Assembly (NCBI RefSeq): GCF_001303895.1
Contig: NZ_LJSD01000009.1
Coordinates: 1 to 64,000 of the forward strand
Origin: Mesorhizobium sp. 1M-11
Lineage (GTDB): Bacteria; Pseudomonadota; Alphaproteobacteria; Rhizobiales; Rhizobiaceae
Length of the DNA: 64,000 nt
Reading direction: 5' to 3'
Positions within the stretch are counted from its first letter, which is position 1. Every line of letters begins with the position of its first letter. A model generated the notes under the pieces. The model was given only the letters and a program-made list of their open reading frames with translations, was not told where the DNA came from and did not search any database. Below are positions 49,612-57,942 of the stretch, piece after piece. Made by a program: the position numbers and the translations under genes.

Positions 49612-52062
49612 TCACTCCGCCGCCTGCTGGAAATCGGTCTCTGCCATCGGCCGAAACTCATGCTTGTCCTTGCCCGAGACACGCTCCGACCACGGATCGA
49701 CCTGCGCGAATTTCTGGCTGAAGACGAAGCGTTCGAAATATGCCTTGCGCCTGTCGGGATCGGCCATGATCTGGCGGCGGATCTCGTCGAGGCCGATGCG
49801 TTTTGCCCATTTGTAGATGCGTTCGAGATACCGCGCCTGTTCGCGATACATCTGTACAAGCGCGACGATTGCCTCCATCGCCTCATCCTCGGTGCGAACC
49901 AGGCCGAGCACTTCCGTGCCCTTGATGTCGAGGCCGGCGGCACCGGCGAAATGGATCTCGTAGCCGGAGTCGACGCAGATCACGCCGACATCCTTGCAGG
50001 TCGCCTCCGCGCAGTTGCGCGGGCAGCCGGAGACCGCCATCTTGACCTTGGCCGGCGTCCACGAACCCCACATGAACTTTTCGATGCGGATACCGAGGCC
50101 GGTCGAATCCTGCGTGCCGAAACGGCACCAGTCGGTGCCGACACAGGTCTTCACCGTGCGCAGTCCCTTGGCATAGGCATGACCGGAGACGAAGCCGGCC
50201 TGACCGAGATCGGCCCATACCGCAGGCAGGTCTTCCTTCCTGATGCCCAGCATGTCGATGCGCTGGCCGCCTGTGACCTTCACCGTCGGAATCGCGAACT
50301 TGTCGACGACGTCGGCGATGGCGCGCAGCTCCGCCGCCGACGTGACACCGCCCCACATGCGCGGCACCACCGAATAGGTGCCGTCCTTCTGGATGTTGGC
50401 GTGGACGCGCTCGTTGATGAAGCGCGACTGGTAATCGTCGGCATAGTCGCCCGGCCAGTCAGCGACGAGATAGTAGTTGAGCGCCGGCCGGCATTTGGCG
50501 CAGCCGCAGGAGGTCTTCCACTCCAGCTCCTGCATCACCGCCGGAATGGTCTTCAGGCGCTTGGCCTTGATCAGCCGGCGCACCTCGTCATGGCCGAGCT
50601 CGGTGCAGGTGCACATCGGCTGCACGGCGGCCGGGTTGTAGGAATCGCCCAGCGTCAGCGCCATGACCTTCTCGACCAGGCCCGTGCACGACCCGCACGA
50701 GGCCGAGGCCTTGGTATGGGCACGCACGTCGTCCAGCGACGTCAGACCCTTTTCGGTGATCGTGGAAACGATCTTTCCCTTGCAGACGCCGTTGCAGCCG
50801 CAGATTTCCGCATCATCCGCCAGAGCCGCAACGGCCGCCAAAGGGTCCGCGGAAGCGTCCCCCTGGAAGGCCTGTCCGAAGATCAGCGTGTCGCGCATCT
50901 CGGAGATGTCGACTTCCTTCTTCTTGAGGTCGTTGAACCAGGCGCCGTCGGCGGTCTCGCCGAACAGCACCGTGCCGATGATCCTGTTGTCCTGCAGGAT
51001 CACGCGCTTGTAGATGCCGGCCGCGGCATCGCGCAGGATGATCTCCTCGCGGTCCTCGCCATCGGCGAAATCGCCGATCGAATAGAGGTCGATGCCGGTG
51101 ACCTTGAGCTTGGTCGGCGTGTCGGAATGCACGAAACGCCGGTGGTCGGCACCGGCAAGCTTGGCCGCCATGACCTTGGCCATTTCGTAGAGCGGCGCCA
51201 CAAGGCCGTAGACACGGCCATCGACCTCGACGCACTCACCGAGCGCGAAGATGTCCGGGTCGGAGGTCCGCATGCAGTCGTCGGTGACGATGCCGCGATT
51301 GACCTCGAGCCCGGCTTCCCTGGCGAGGCCGACATTCGGCCTTATGCCGACGGCCATCACCACCAGCGTGGCCGGGATGATCTCGCCGGTGTCGAGCTCG
51401 ACACCCTGCACCTTGCCGTCGCCGACGATCTGCCTGGTGTTCGCCTTGGTCCTGACCGTGATGCCGCGCGCCTCCAGCTGCTTCTGCAGCAGATAGCCGG
51501 CGGCCGGGTCGAGCTGGCGCTCCATCAAAGTGGGCATGACGTGCAGCACGGTGACATCCATGCCGCGTTCCTTCAGGCCGGCCGCCGCTTCCAGCCCGAG
51601 CAGGCCGCCGCCGATCACCACCGCTTTGTCGCGCGACTGGGCGGCCAAAAGCATGGCGCCGACATCGTCGAGGTCGCGGTAGGAGAGCACGCCGGGCAGA
51701 TCCTTGCCGGGCACCGGAATGATGAAAGGCACGGAGCCGGTGGCGATGACAAGTTTGTCGTAGGGCTCGGTCACACCCTTGTCGGAGGTGACGGTCCGGG
51801 CTTCCCGATCGATGGCGACGATCCTGTGGCCCTTGTAGAGCATTATGCCGTGCTTGATGTACCAGCCGTCGCCGTGGATGACGATCTCCTCGTACGCCTT
51901 CTCGCCCGACAGGACCGGCGACAGCATGATGCGGTCGTAATTCACGCGCGGTTCGGCGTTGAAGATGGTGATCCGGTAGCGATCGGGTGCGGCTTCGAGC
52001 AGGTGTTCCAGCATGCGTCCCGGGGCCATGCCGTTGCCGATTATGACGAGTTTCTCTGTCAT
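49612..52062 (-). CDS. nirB: NAD(P)H-dependent nitrite reductase large subunit
   Basis: 816 residues, normal length. Domains: FAD/NAD(P) oxidoreductase (LVIIGNGMAPGRMLEHLLEA; AVVIGGGLLGLEAAAGLKER), BFD 2Fe-2S region (CGCNGVCKGK...CGSCTGLVE), then sirohaem/4Fe-4S sulfite reductase-type half with TSCGCAKCRP and GCPRNCAEATCKDVGVIC. Reduces nitrite to ammonium in the cytoplasm. ATG at 52062; the upstream frame belongs to the narK region. Confidence 0.97.
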   Translation of the reverse strand: MTEKLVIIGNGMAPGRMLEHLLEAAPDRYRITIFNAEPRVNYDRIMLSPVLSGEKAYEEIVIHGDGWYIKHGIMLYKGHRIVAIDREARTVTSDKGVTEPYDKLVIATGSVPFIIPVPGKDLPGVLSYRDLDDVGAMLLAAQSRDKAVVIGGGLLGLEAAAGLKERGMDVTVLHVMPTLMERQLDPAAGYLLQKQLEARGITVRTKANTRQIVGDGKVQGVELDTGEIIPATLVVMAVGIRPNVGLAREAGLEVNRGIVTDDCMRTSDPDIFALGECVEVDGRVYGLVAPLYEMAKVMAAKLAGADHRRFVHSDTPTKLKVTGIDLYSIGDFADGEDREEIILRDAAAGIYKRVILQDNRIIGTVLFGETADGAWFNDLKKKEVDISEMRDTLIFGQAFQGDASADPLAAVAALADDAEICGCNGVCKGKIVSTITEKGLTSLDDVRAHTKASASCGSCTGLVEKVMALTLGDSYNPAAVQPMCTCTELGHDEVRRLIKAKRLKTIPAVMQELEWKTSCGCAKCRPALNYYLVADWPGDYADDYQSRFINERVHANIQKDGTYSVVPRMWGGVTSAAELRAIADVVDKFAIPTVKVTGGQRIDMLGIRKEDLPAVWADLGQAGFVSGHAYAKGLRTVKTCVGTDWCRFGTQDSTGLGIRIEKFMWGSWTPAKVKMAVSGCPRNCAEATCKDVGVICVDSGYEIHFAGAAGLDIKGTEVLGLVRTEDEAMEAIVALVQMYREQARYLERIYKWAKRIGLDEIRRQIMADPDRRKAYFERFVFSQKFAQVDPWSERVSGKDKHEFRPMAETDFQQAAE

Positions 52063-52076
52063 GGTTTCTGGCTCCG

Positions 52077-53372
52077 CTATTCGGCTGGCGAGACGGCGGC
52101 CTGTTCGGCCAGCGCGCGGGCCTGCTCCATGCGCAGGATGGCGAGGTGCATCCATGCAAGGCAGGCGGCCACGATGACGAAAAGCAGCATGAAGCAGCTC
52201 GACCAGACATCGGTCAGGTCGTTGAGCGCGCCGAAGGCAATGGGCAGGAAAAAGCCGCCGAGCCCGCCGATCATACCGACGAGGCCGCCGACGGCGCCGA
52301 CATTGCCGGGATAGTAGACTGGGATGTGCTTGTAGACCGCTGCCTTGCCGACGGCCATGAAGAAGCCGAGCACGAAGGCCACGGCGATGAAGGCGACCCA
52401 GCCGATCTCGAAATGGAAGGAAACCGGATCGCTGATGCCACGCACCGTGAAATCGGCCGCAGGCAAAGCCAGCACCGCGCAGCACACCGCCGAGACGACA
52501 AAGGTCCAGTAGAGCACCATACGCGCGCCGATCCTGTCCGACAGCACGCCGCCATAGGCGCGGAAGATCGAAGCCGGGATCGAGTAGGCCGCGCCGACCA
52601 TGCCGGCCGTGGCGATGTCGAAGCCGTAGACGCCGATCAGGTAGCGCGGCAGCCAGAGCGCCAGCGCGACGAAACCGCCGAAGACGAAGAAATAATAGAG
52701 CGCGAAGCGCCAGACACGGACATCCTTCAACGGCTGGAATTCGGAAAGGAAGCTGCGTGGCTGGCCGGCGCCGGTGATGCGGCGCTGGCGGATCACCGGA
52801 TCATCCTCGGTCGCGAACCAGAAGATGCATGCCATGAAGCCGAGCATGCAGGCCCAGATGATCGCCACGTCCTGCCAGCCAAGCGCCAGCATGACGAAGG
52901 GCGCCAGGAACTTCGTGACCGCGGCACCGACATTGCCGACGCCGAAGATGCCGAGCGCCGTGCCCTGCCTCTCGGGCGGGAAGAAGCGCGAGACATAGGC
53001 GACGCCGACGGCGAAGGAACCGCCCGCCAGGCCAACGCCGAGGGCCGCGACCAGCATCTGCGGATAGGTCTGGGCGAAAGCCAGCAGGAACGTTGCGAGT
53101 GCGGCCGCCAGCATGGTGGCCGTATAGACCAGGCGGCCGCCGAAACGATCGGTCCACACGCCAAGCACGATCCGGACAAGCGAACCGGAGAGGATCGGCG
53201 TGCCGACGAGAAGGCCGAATTCGGTCTCGGAAAGCCCGAGCTCCTGCTTGATGCGGATGCCGATGATGGAAAAGATCGTCCACACGGCAAAGCACACCGT
53301 GAACGACAGCGTGGATAGGGTCAGTGCATGCGTGGCTGCCGGGTCCCGGCCCTGTCGGAAAGATACGCTCAT
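52077..53372 (-). CDS. narK: Nitrate/nitrite MFS transporter, NarK/NasA family
   Basis: 431 residues, 12 helices. Nitrate-signature segments GLAGGSFAVGVAYVSRFFPP and VGGLVGMIGGLGGFFLPIAF are clear, with RIVLGVWTDRFGGR as MFS loop. Imports nitrate for NasA. First gene after the regulated leader; GGAG lies seven bases before the ATG at 53372. Confidence 0.95.
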   Translation of the reverse strand: MSVSFRQGRDPAATHALTLSTLSFTVCFAVWTIFSIIGIRIKQELGLSETEFGLLVGTPILSGSLVRIVLGVWTDRFGGRLVYTATMLAAALATFLLAFAQTYPQMLVAALGVGLAGGSFAVGVAYVSRFFPPERQGTALGIFGVGNVGAAVTKFLAPFVMLALGWQDVAIIWACMLGFMACIFWFATEDDPVIRQRRITGAGQPRSFLSEFQPLKDVRVWRFALYYFFVFGGFVALALWLPRYLIGVYGFDIATAGMVGAAYSIPASIFRAYGGVLSDRIGARMVLYWTFVVSAVCCAVLALPAADFTVRGISDPVSFHFEIGWVAFIAVAFVLGFFMAVGKAAVYKHIPVYYPGNVGAVGGLVGMIGGLGGFFLPIAFGALNDLTDVWSSCFMLLFVIVAACLAWMHLAILRMEQARALAEQAAVSPAE

Positions 53373-53410
53373 TCTTCGCTCCGTATTCGGCAATCGCCGC
53401 CGTGCGGTTG

Positions 53411-53486
53411 AAAACAAAAAAGGCTGCCGAACAGGCCGCCCGCGTCCGTACATCCGGGAGCGCGTGGTGACCTGAACGGCAGCCTT
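53411..53486 (-). terminator. Leader terminator controlling the nitrate assimilation operon
   Basis: On the minus strand AAGGCTGCCG (53486-53477) pairs with CGGCAGCCTT (53429-53420), followed by TTTTTGTTTT. The 47-base loop is large and can hold inner pairing. It sits between the promoter and the narK start, where NasT-type antitermination requires it. Confidence 0.82.
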
Positions 53487-53493
53487 GCCTGGT

Positions 53494-53536
53494 GCGCCCG
53501 TCATTGGACGCAGAATTCGTGGCCCAGCCCTGGGCC
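53494..53536 (-). promoter_or_regulatory. Tandem hexaloop hairpins, predicted ANTAR (NasT) RNA target
   Basis: Minus-strand RNA: hairpin P1 GGCCC-AGGGCT-GGGCC (53536-53521), nine-base linker, hairpin P2 GCGTCC-AATGAC-GGGCGC (53511-53494). Both loops are hexamers with A at position 1 and G at position 4, the signature of ANTAR-binding leader RNAs. P2 ends eight bases before the terminator stem. NasT binding here would disrupt termination. Confidence 0.85.
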
Positions 53537-53549
53537 TCACTTGTTACGA

Positions 53550-53566
53550 AGCAGGATGCGTGCCAG
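53550..53566 (-). promoter_or_regulatory. Sigma-54 promoter of the nitrate assimilation operon
   Basis: Minus strand CTGGCACGCATCCTGCT matches YTGGCACG-N4-TTGCW with one mismatch in the -12 element. The predicted RNA start is near 53540, just before hairpin P1. Sigma-54 dependence implies NtrC control by nitrogen limitation. Confidence 0.78.
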
Positions 53567-53673
53567 TTTCAGATGACAGCGTTTTATGCAACAAAATCAA
53601 TGTCGATCCGTGCTTCAGCCAAAATGATCATCTGTCAGCACTGGCAAAACTTCCGGCAGACGGCATCTCGCAA

Positions 53674-53690
53674 TGCACAAAAATGATGCA
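53674..53690 (-). promoter_or_regulatory. NtrC-like binding site upstream of the sigma-54 promoter
   Basis: TGCACAAAAATGATGCA matches 15 of 17 positions of the NtrC consensus TGCACCAAAATGGTGCA. It lies about 110 bases upstream of the -24 element, normal for an enhancer. It is just downstream of the nasS stop. Confidence 0.7.
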
Positions 53691-53704
53691 GCGCGAAAGA
53701 CTGC

Positions 53705-54943
53705 CTACGTTTTCAACCCGACAGGAAGCTGACTGCGGATATAGGCCTCGACGCGATCGGGATCGAACACCTGTCCGTCGAAGAAACCATCAGGCCCGAG
53801 CACCAGGCTGGCGCCTGCCGAACCGACAGGCGTTTCCGTCACGAGCGCGCCTTCGACCTTGGCATTGGCTCCAGGCAGCGCCACGCCGAGATCACGCAGG
53901 GCCTGCCGATAGAGATCAGGGCGATAGGATTCGCGCGCGGCGGCTTCGTTGGCAGGGGCCGCCTCGACCTGGCCCCAGCGGACCATCTGGCTGTAGAACC
54001 AGAGCGCATGGCTCTTCCACGGAAAGGTGGCGGCCTTGGCGTGCGGCAGGAAGAAATCCTGCGTCGCGACCTCGCCGCCGTCGCCGGTGCGGATCAGCCC
54101 GGTGAGCGCCGGCTTCAGCCATTCGGCGGGGCAGTCGACAAAGGCCGGCCTCGCCATCAGTTCCGCGAGTTCGCCATGGTTGCCGCTGTCGCCACACCAG
54201 GCGGCGGCACGGTAGAGCGCCCGTAACAACGCCGACAATGCCTCGGGCTGTTCCTCGGCCCACTCAGCCGCAACACCCAGCACCTTTTCCGGACTGGAGC
54301 GCCAGATCCCGGCCTTGGTGGTGACGATGCGGCCAACGCCTTTGGCGACCGCCGCCGTGTTCCAGGGTTCGCCGACGCAATAGCCGTCAATGCGCCGGGC
54401 GCCGAGCGCATCGGCCATGAAGGACGGCGGCACGATGACGATCTCGATATCGCGCTCGGGATCGACGCCGCAGGCGGCAAACCAGTAACGCAATTCGTAG
54501 TTATGGCCGGAATGCGGATGCACGACGCCGAAGCGCAGCGGCGCCCCGTCGGTGGCCTTTCGGCGCGCGACGACGGCAGCCAGCGATGCCCCGGTGGAGC
54601 GGGGATCCAAATCCGACGCAGCGTCCTGGGCCAGCATCTCGTCCCAGAGCGCACGCGAGACGGTGACCGCATTGCCGCCGAGGCCCAGCGCCATCGGCGC
54701 GATGGTGCGCGCAGCGAGCGGTGTCAGGCCGAGATTGCAGGCGATCGGCATCGGCGCCAGCATATGCGCGACGTTGAAATGGCCGACGGCCAGGCGGTCG
54801 CGGATGCTTGCCCAGGAATTCTCCCGGGTGAGATGAAGATCGATGCCTTCGTCGGCCGCGAAGCCCAGTTCGCGTGCGACAACCAGCACGGCGCTGTCGA
54901 GCAGCGGCAGGAAACCCGCGGATATCTGATGGCTCCGGCTCAT
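53705..54943 (-). CDS. nasS: Nitrate sensor protein NasS
   Basis: 412 residues resembling the periplasmic nitrate-binding NrtA/CmpA family but without a signal peptide, as in cytoplasmic NasS. Motifs: GFLPLLDSAVLVVARELGFA, GVVHPHSGHNYELRYWFAAC, RRIDGYCVGEPWNTAAVAKG. In the known system NasS holds NasT until nitrate or nitrite releases it. It overlaps nasT by four bases, supporting a stoichiometric pair. Confidence 0.9.
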   Translation of the reverse strand: MSRSHQISAGFLPLLDSAVLVVARELGFAADEGIDLHLTRENSWASIRDRLAVGHFNVAHMLAPMPIACNLGLTPLAARTIAPMALGLGGNAVTVSRALWDEMLAQDAASDLDPRSTGASLAAVVARRKATDGAPLRFGVVHPHSGHNYELRYWFAACGVDPERDIEIVIVPPSFMADALGARRIDGYCVGEPWNTAAVAKGVGRIVTTKAGIWRSSPEKVLGVAAEWAEEQPEALSALLRALYRAAAWCGDSGNHGELAELMARPAFVDCPAEWLKPALTGLIRTGDGGEVATQDFFLPHAKAATFPWKSHALWFYSQMVRWGQVEAAPANEAAARESYRPDLYRQALRDLGVALPGANAKVEGALVTETPVGSAGASLVLGPDGFFDGQVFDPDRVEAYIRSQLPVGLKT

Positions 54944-55542
54944 TGATCGTCTCCAGCGCCCAGCAGGCCCGCGGCGGTGACAAGGCTCTGCGCCACGTCA
55001 CCGATCTTGCGGTTCTGGTTCATCGCGGTCTTTCGCAGCAGGGCGTAGGCTTCCTGCTCGGAGAGCCCGCGCGATTTCATGAGGATGCCCTTGGCGCGCT
55101 CGACGGTCTTGCGGCTCTCCAGTTCGGTGCGCGCTTCCTCGAGTTCGCGTTCCATCCGCGAAAACGCATTGAAGCGGCTGATCGCCATGTCGAGGATCGG
55201 CTTCACCCTCTCCTTCTTCAGCCCGTCGACGACATAGGCGGACACGCCGGCATCCACCGCCGCCTCGATCGAGGCGGTGTCGGAACGATCGACGAACATG
55301 GCGATGGGCCGCTTCACCGCGCGCGACAGCTGGAACATGTTCTCCAGCATGTCGCGGTTGGGATTCTCGATATCGATGACGATGACGTCCGGCTGAAGCG
55401 CCGCGATGCGGGCGGCGATGCCGGTGACGTCGTCGACAAGCGTGACCTCGGCATGGCCGGCCTCGCGCAGCCCGGCCTCGATGATCGCCGCGCGGATGCG
55501 GTTCTCATCGATGACAAGGATGCGGAGCGCGCTGGCGAGCAT
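54940..55542 (-). CDS. nasT: ANTAR-domain transcription antiterminator NasT
   Basis: 200 residues: response-regulator-like receiver (RILVIDENRIRAAIIEAGLR, DVIVIDIENPNRDM) and C-terminal ANTAR helices (ELESRKTVERAKGILMKSRG, LSEQEAYALLRKTAMNQNRK) that bind RNA. Binds the leader hairpins before narK to allow readthrough when nitrate is present. ATG at 55542; the frame upstream of it is not conserved. Confidence 0.94.
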   Translation of the reverse strand: MLASALRILVIDENRIRAAIIEAGLREAGHAEVTLVDDVTGIAARIAALQPDVIVIDIENPNRDMLENMFQLSRAVKRPIAMFVDRSDTASIEAAVDAGVSAYVVDGLKKERVKPILDMAISRFNAFSRMERELEEARTELESRKTVERAKGILMKSRGLSEQEAYALLRKTAMNQNRKIGDVAQSLVTAAGLLGAGDDQ

Positions 55543-55921
55543 GCGCCACTTTTGCCGCGCATTTGCTGCAATGCAACAAAAATAGAAGAAGGCGCTCACA
55601 GGCGCTTTGGCGATTCACGCCATCCGGCACAGGCCAACCCAACCATGGGTCGCCTGCCGAAAACAACCGCGAATTGCAAGTCATGAGCCGGCGCGGAGCG
55701 ATTATCCTTGCTGCCGATCAATACTCAGTCGCGATCAGTCGGGCGAACCTGCCCTCTGCCATGACAGCACGGTTTTCATCAATCCCGATAGCCACCACTC
55801 GCCATCGCTTACCGGCTGAGAAAATATGTGACTATGCCAGGCCCGAGAAAATCGCGAAAAAGCATAGCGTGATTATTGTCGCTTGCCAGCGCGAGATCCA
55901 GGGGGGTTGTTCCAGACTTCG
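55543..55921. other. Intergenic region upstream of nasT and the acyltransferase-like gene
   Basis: About 380 bases with no convincing gene; short frames lack ribosome sites and recognisable sequence. It must hold divergent promoters for nasTS and the exporter operon. Base composition becomes less GC-rich from about 55830. Confidence 0.45.
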
Positions 55922-56692
55922 ATGGAAGCGATCCAAAAACGTCTTCAGGATTACCTCCGCTCCGTGACCAACTCGAACCTGACCCTGGGCGGGTCGAGGC
56001 GCGACATGGAACGGCAGTTGGCGGCCAACGATGAAACCGTTCGCAACCCACGATTGACGCTTGGAGATCTCGGGCGAAGCAGCGAAACGGGGCGGCTGGT
56101 TGCAGCGCTGAAACCTCTGTCCGCCACGGGACGCTCCGCAACCTTCGTCTGCCCGCACTGGGGGAACTATGTCGCGACATTCACGTCCATCGCGTTTCAG
56201 CTTCCCGACGAATCCAGGTTCATCGCATTTCGCGGGGACGACTGGGGAGAAAGCGAGGGGCTGTTCTGGAAATACCTGAACCAGCTGAGCCGAAGGGAGG
56301 TATCCATCTATCACACCGATCAAAGGCGCATCCTTGCAAGCATCGTCAAGGAGATGCGCAACGGCACACATCTGTTCGTGCTCTTTGATCTGTTCAGGAA
56401 ATACGGAGAAACTGCTCCGATCCGTTTCTATGACGCGGAACTGCACGTCACAATCGGCTGGGCAAAGCTGTGTTACCTTGCCCAATCAGTGGTGGTCAGC
56501 GTCGGTCCCGCCTCGTTGCAGCGGCCGGATATCCTCATTCTCGATGTCATAGACCCGAGGAACTCTTCGACACAGGAGCATTTTGTCGGCGAGTGCATGC
56601 GCGCGCTGAGCCGAAGCCTGGAAATCCTTGTCCACGAGAACCCGGGCTACTGGTTCATGTGGGAGCACCTGGACAAGTACGGTCGACAATGA
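55922..56692 (+). CDS. LpxL/HtrB-fold acyltransferase-like protein without the usual catalytic acid
   Basis: 256 residues. FVCPHWGNYVATFTSIAF aligns with the H-x4-[DE] region of lipid A acyltransferases (typically HFGNWE), but the acid position, residue 84, is valine. FVLFDLFRKYGE matches the second conserved region, and the C-terminal ENPGYWFMWEH resembles the family end. The start is uncertain: ATG at 55922, or TTG at 55907 after GGGGGG. Its stop overlaps the HlyD-type gene (ATGA). It could modify the secreted peptide, a lipid, or have lost activity. Confidence 0.6.
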   Translation: MEAIQKRLQDYLRSVTNSNLTLGGSRRDMERQLAANDETVRNPRLTLGDLGRSSETGRLVAALKPLSATGRSATFVCPHWGNYVATFTSIAFQLPDESRFIAFRGDDWGESEGLFWKYLNQLSRREVSIYHTDQRRILASIVKEMRNGTHLFVLFDLFRKYGETAPIRFYDAELHVTIGWAKLCYLAQSVVVSVGPASLQRPDILILDVIDPRNSSTQEHFVGECMRALSRSLEILVHENPGYWFMWEHLDKYGRQ

Positions 56693-57942
56693 ACAAGCCG
56701 ATCTTCCGAAGCGAGGCCATGCAGTCCCTGGAGACAACCATGTCCCAGGCGACACAGGACCCTCGCCTGCAGCGGCCAAACCGGGCTGTCTATCTGGCTG
56801 TTTTTCTCTCGGCTCTTCTTGTCTGCGTCTGTTTTTTCCAGATCTCCCTGGGGGTCTCGGCCAAGGGAATCCTGCGTCCGGCCGGGGCCAGCACGCCGAT
56901 CGTGGCGGAAAGAGCCGGCGTCCTCACTTTCGTGGCTTCGGAACGGAAGCCGGTCGTCGCCAGCGCGGGGCAGACCATAGCGAGCATCCGGAATCTCGAT
57001 CTCGTGACAATGCGCCGCGCTCCGAATTTGCAATACAGCCTGGCGGATCTGGCCGAGCGGCGAAAACGCGCGGAAGCGAGCCTGGAAAATCTTCGCGGCA
57101 GCTTTGCCGCCCAGGCGGCGGAAAGCGTGCAGATGGAGAAGAGCCTCCAAGCGCTTTCGAACGGCTTGAACGAACTCCAGCCCGTCTATGACCAGGACCT
57201 GAAGCGCCTGACATCCGAACTCGACCAGAAGCGGCGCCTGATGGACCAGGGGCTGGTGCGCAAGGAGCAGATCGATGTCATCCAGAACCTGCTGACCGAG
57301 CGCACGATCCAGGCGCGTGAAACGCGGCTGAGAGAAGCCAGCATCATCACCCAGCTTTCCGAATTGCGCGTCAAGCGCGGCGAACGCGCCGACGCCTACG
57401 AGCGCGACAGGCTCGCCCTGGAAAACCAGCTCTCGGAGATCAAATCGGCGCAGACAGCCGAACCCGAACTGCAGACCATCGATGTGGTGATGCCCAAGGC
57501 GGGAACGATACTGCCGCGCGGGTTTGCGGCGGGCCAGACCGTCAAGAGCGGAGATCTTCTGTTCGACATCACCGACGAGAAGGAGGACTACCTCTTCGAA
57601 GTCGACGTGCCCGCGCCCCAGATCGGCGAGTTGAAAGAAGGGCTTTCCGCCAAGATAGAGGTCACAGCTTACCCGTTTTCGGAATACGGGTTTGTCGATG
57701 GTCGGGTTCGCTACTTCACGCGCGCACCCAATGAGCCGATCAGCTTCAGCACGAATTTGCCCACCGGTTCGAATTTTCGCCTGATCGTCGAGCCCGATCC
57801 GGCTTCATTCAAGGCTTTCCTCAAAGAAAAGGCGATCGTCCCCGGCATGGAAGTCACCGTCCATATCCGCAAGGAGAAGGTCGCGATCTGGCGACTTCTT
57901 CTAAAGCCATTGCTTCGGTTCCAGTCCCGTGTTTCAGCCTGA
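56689..57942 (+). CDS. HlyD-family membrane fusion/adaptor protein of a peptide exporter
   Basis: 417 residues. One transmembrane helix at about 33-52 (AVYLAVFLSALLVCVCFFQI); lipoyl-type half-motifs (RAGVLTFVASERKPVVASAG and PKAGTILPRGFAAGQTVKSG); a coiled coil of about 150 residues between them; and a C-terminal barrel region. This is the adaptor plan of type I secretion and C39-ABC peptide exporters. Overlaps the exporter gene by 14 bases. Confidence 0.87.
   Translation: MNKPIFRSEAMQSLETTMSQATQDPRLQRPNRAVYLAVFLSALLVCVCFFQISLGVSAKGILRPAGASTPIVAERAGVLTFVASERKPVVASAGQTIASIRNLDLVTMRRAPNLQYSLADLAERRKRAEASLENLRGSFAAQAAESVQMEKSLQALSNGLNELQPVYDQDLKRLTSELDQKRRLMDQGLVRKEQIDVIQNLLTERTIQARETRLREASIITQLSELRVKRGERADAYERDRLALENQLSEIKSAQTAEPELQTIDVVMPKAGTILPRGFAAGQTVKSGDLLFDITDEKEDYLFEVDVPAPQIGELKEGLSAKIEVTAYPFSEYGFVDGRVRYFTRAPNEPISFSTNLPTGSNFRLIVEPDPASFKAFLKEKAIVPGMEVTVHIRKEKVAIWRLLLKPLLRFQSRVSA

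Noticed and set aside
49660..52314. 884-codon plus-strand open frame opposite nirB
   Set aside because: Antisense of a gene with intact sirohaem and FAD motifs; high-GC third positions leave the opposite frame open.
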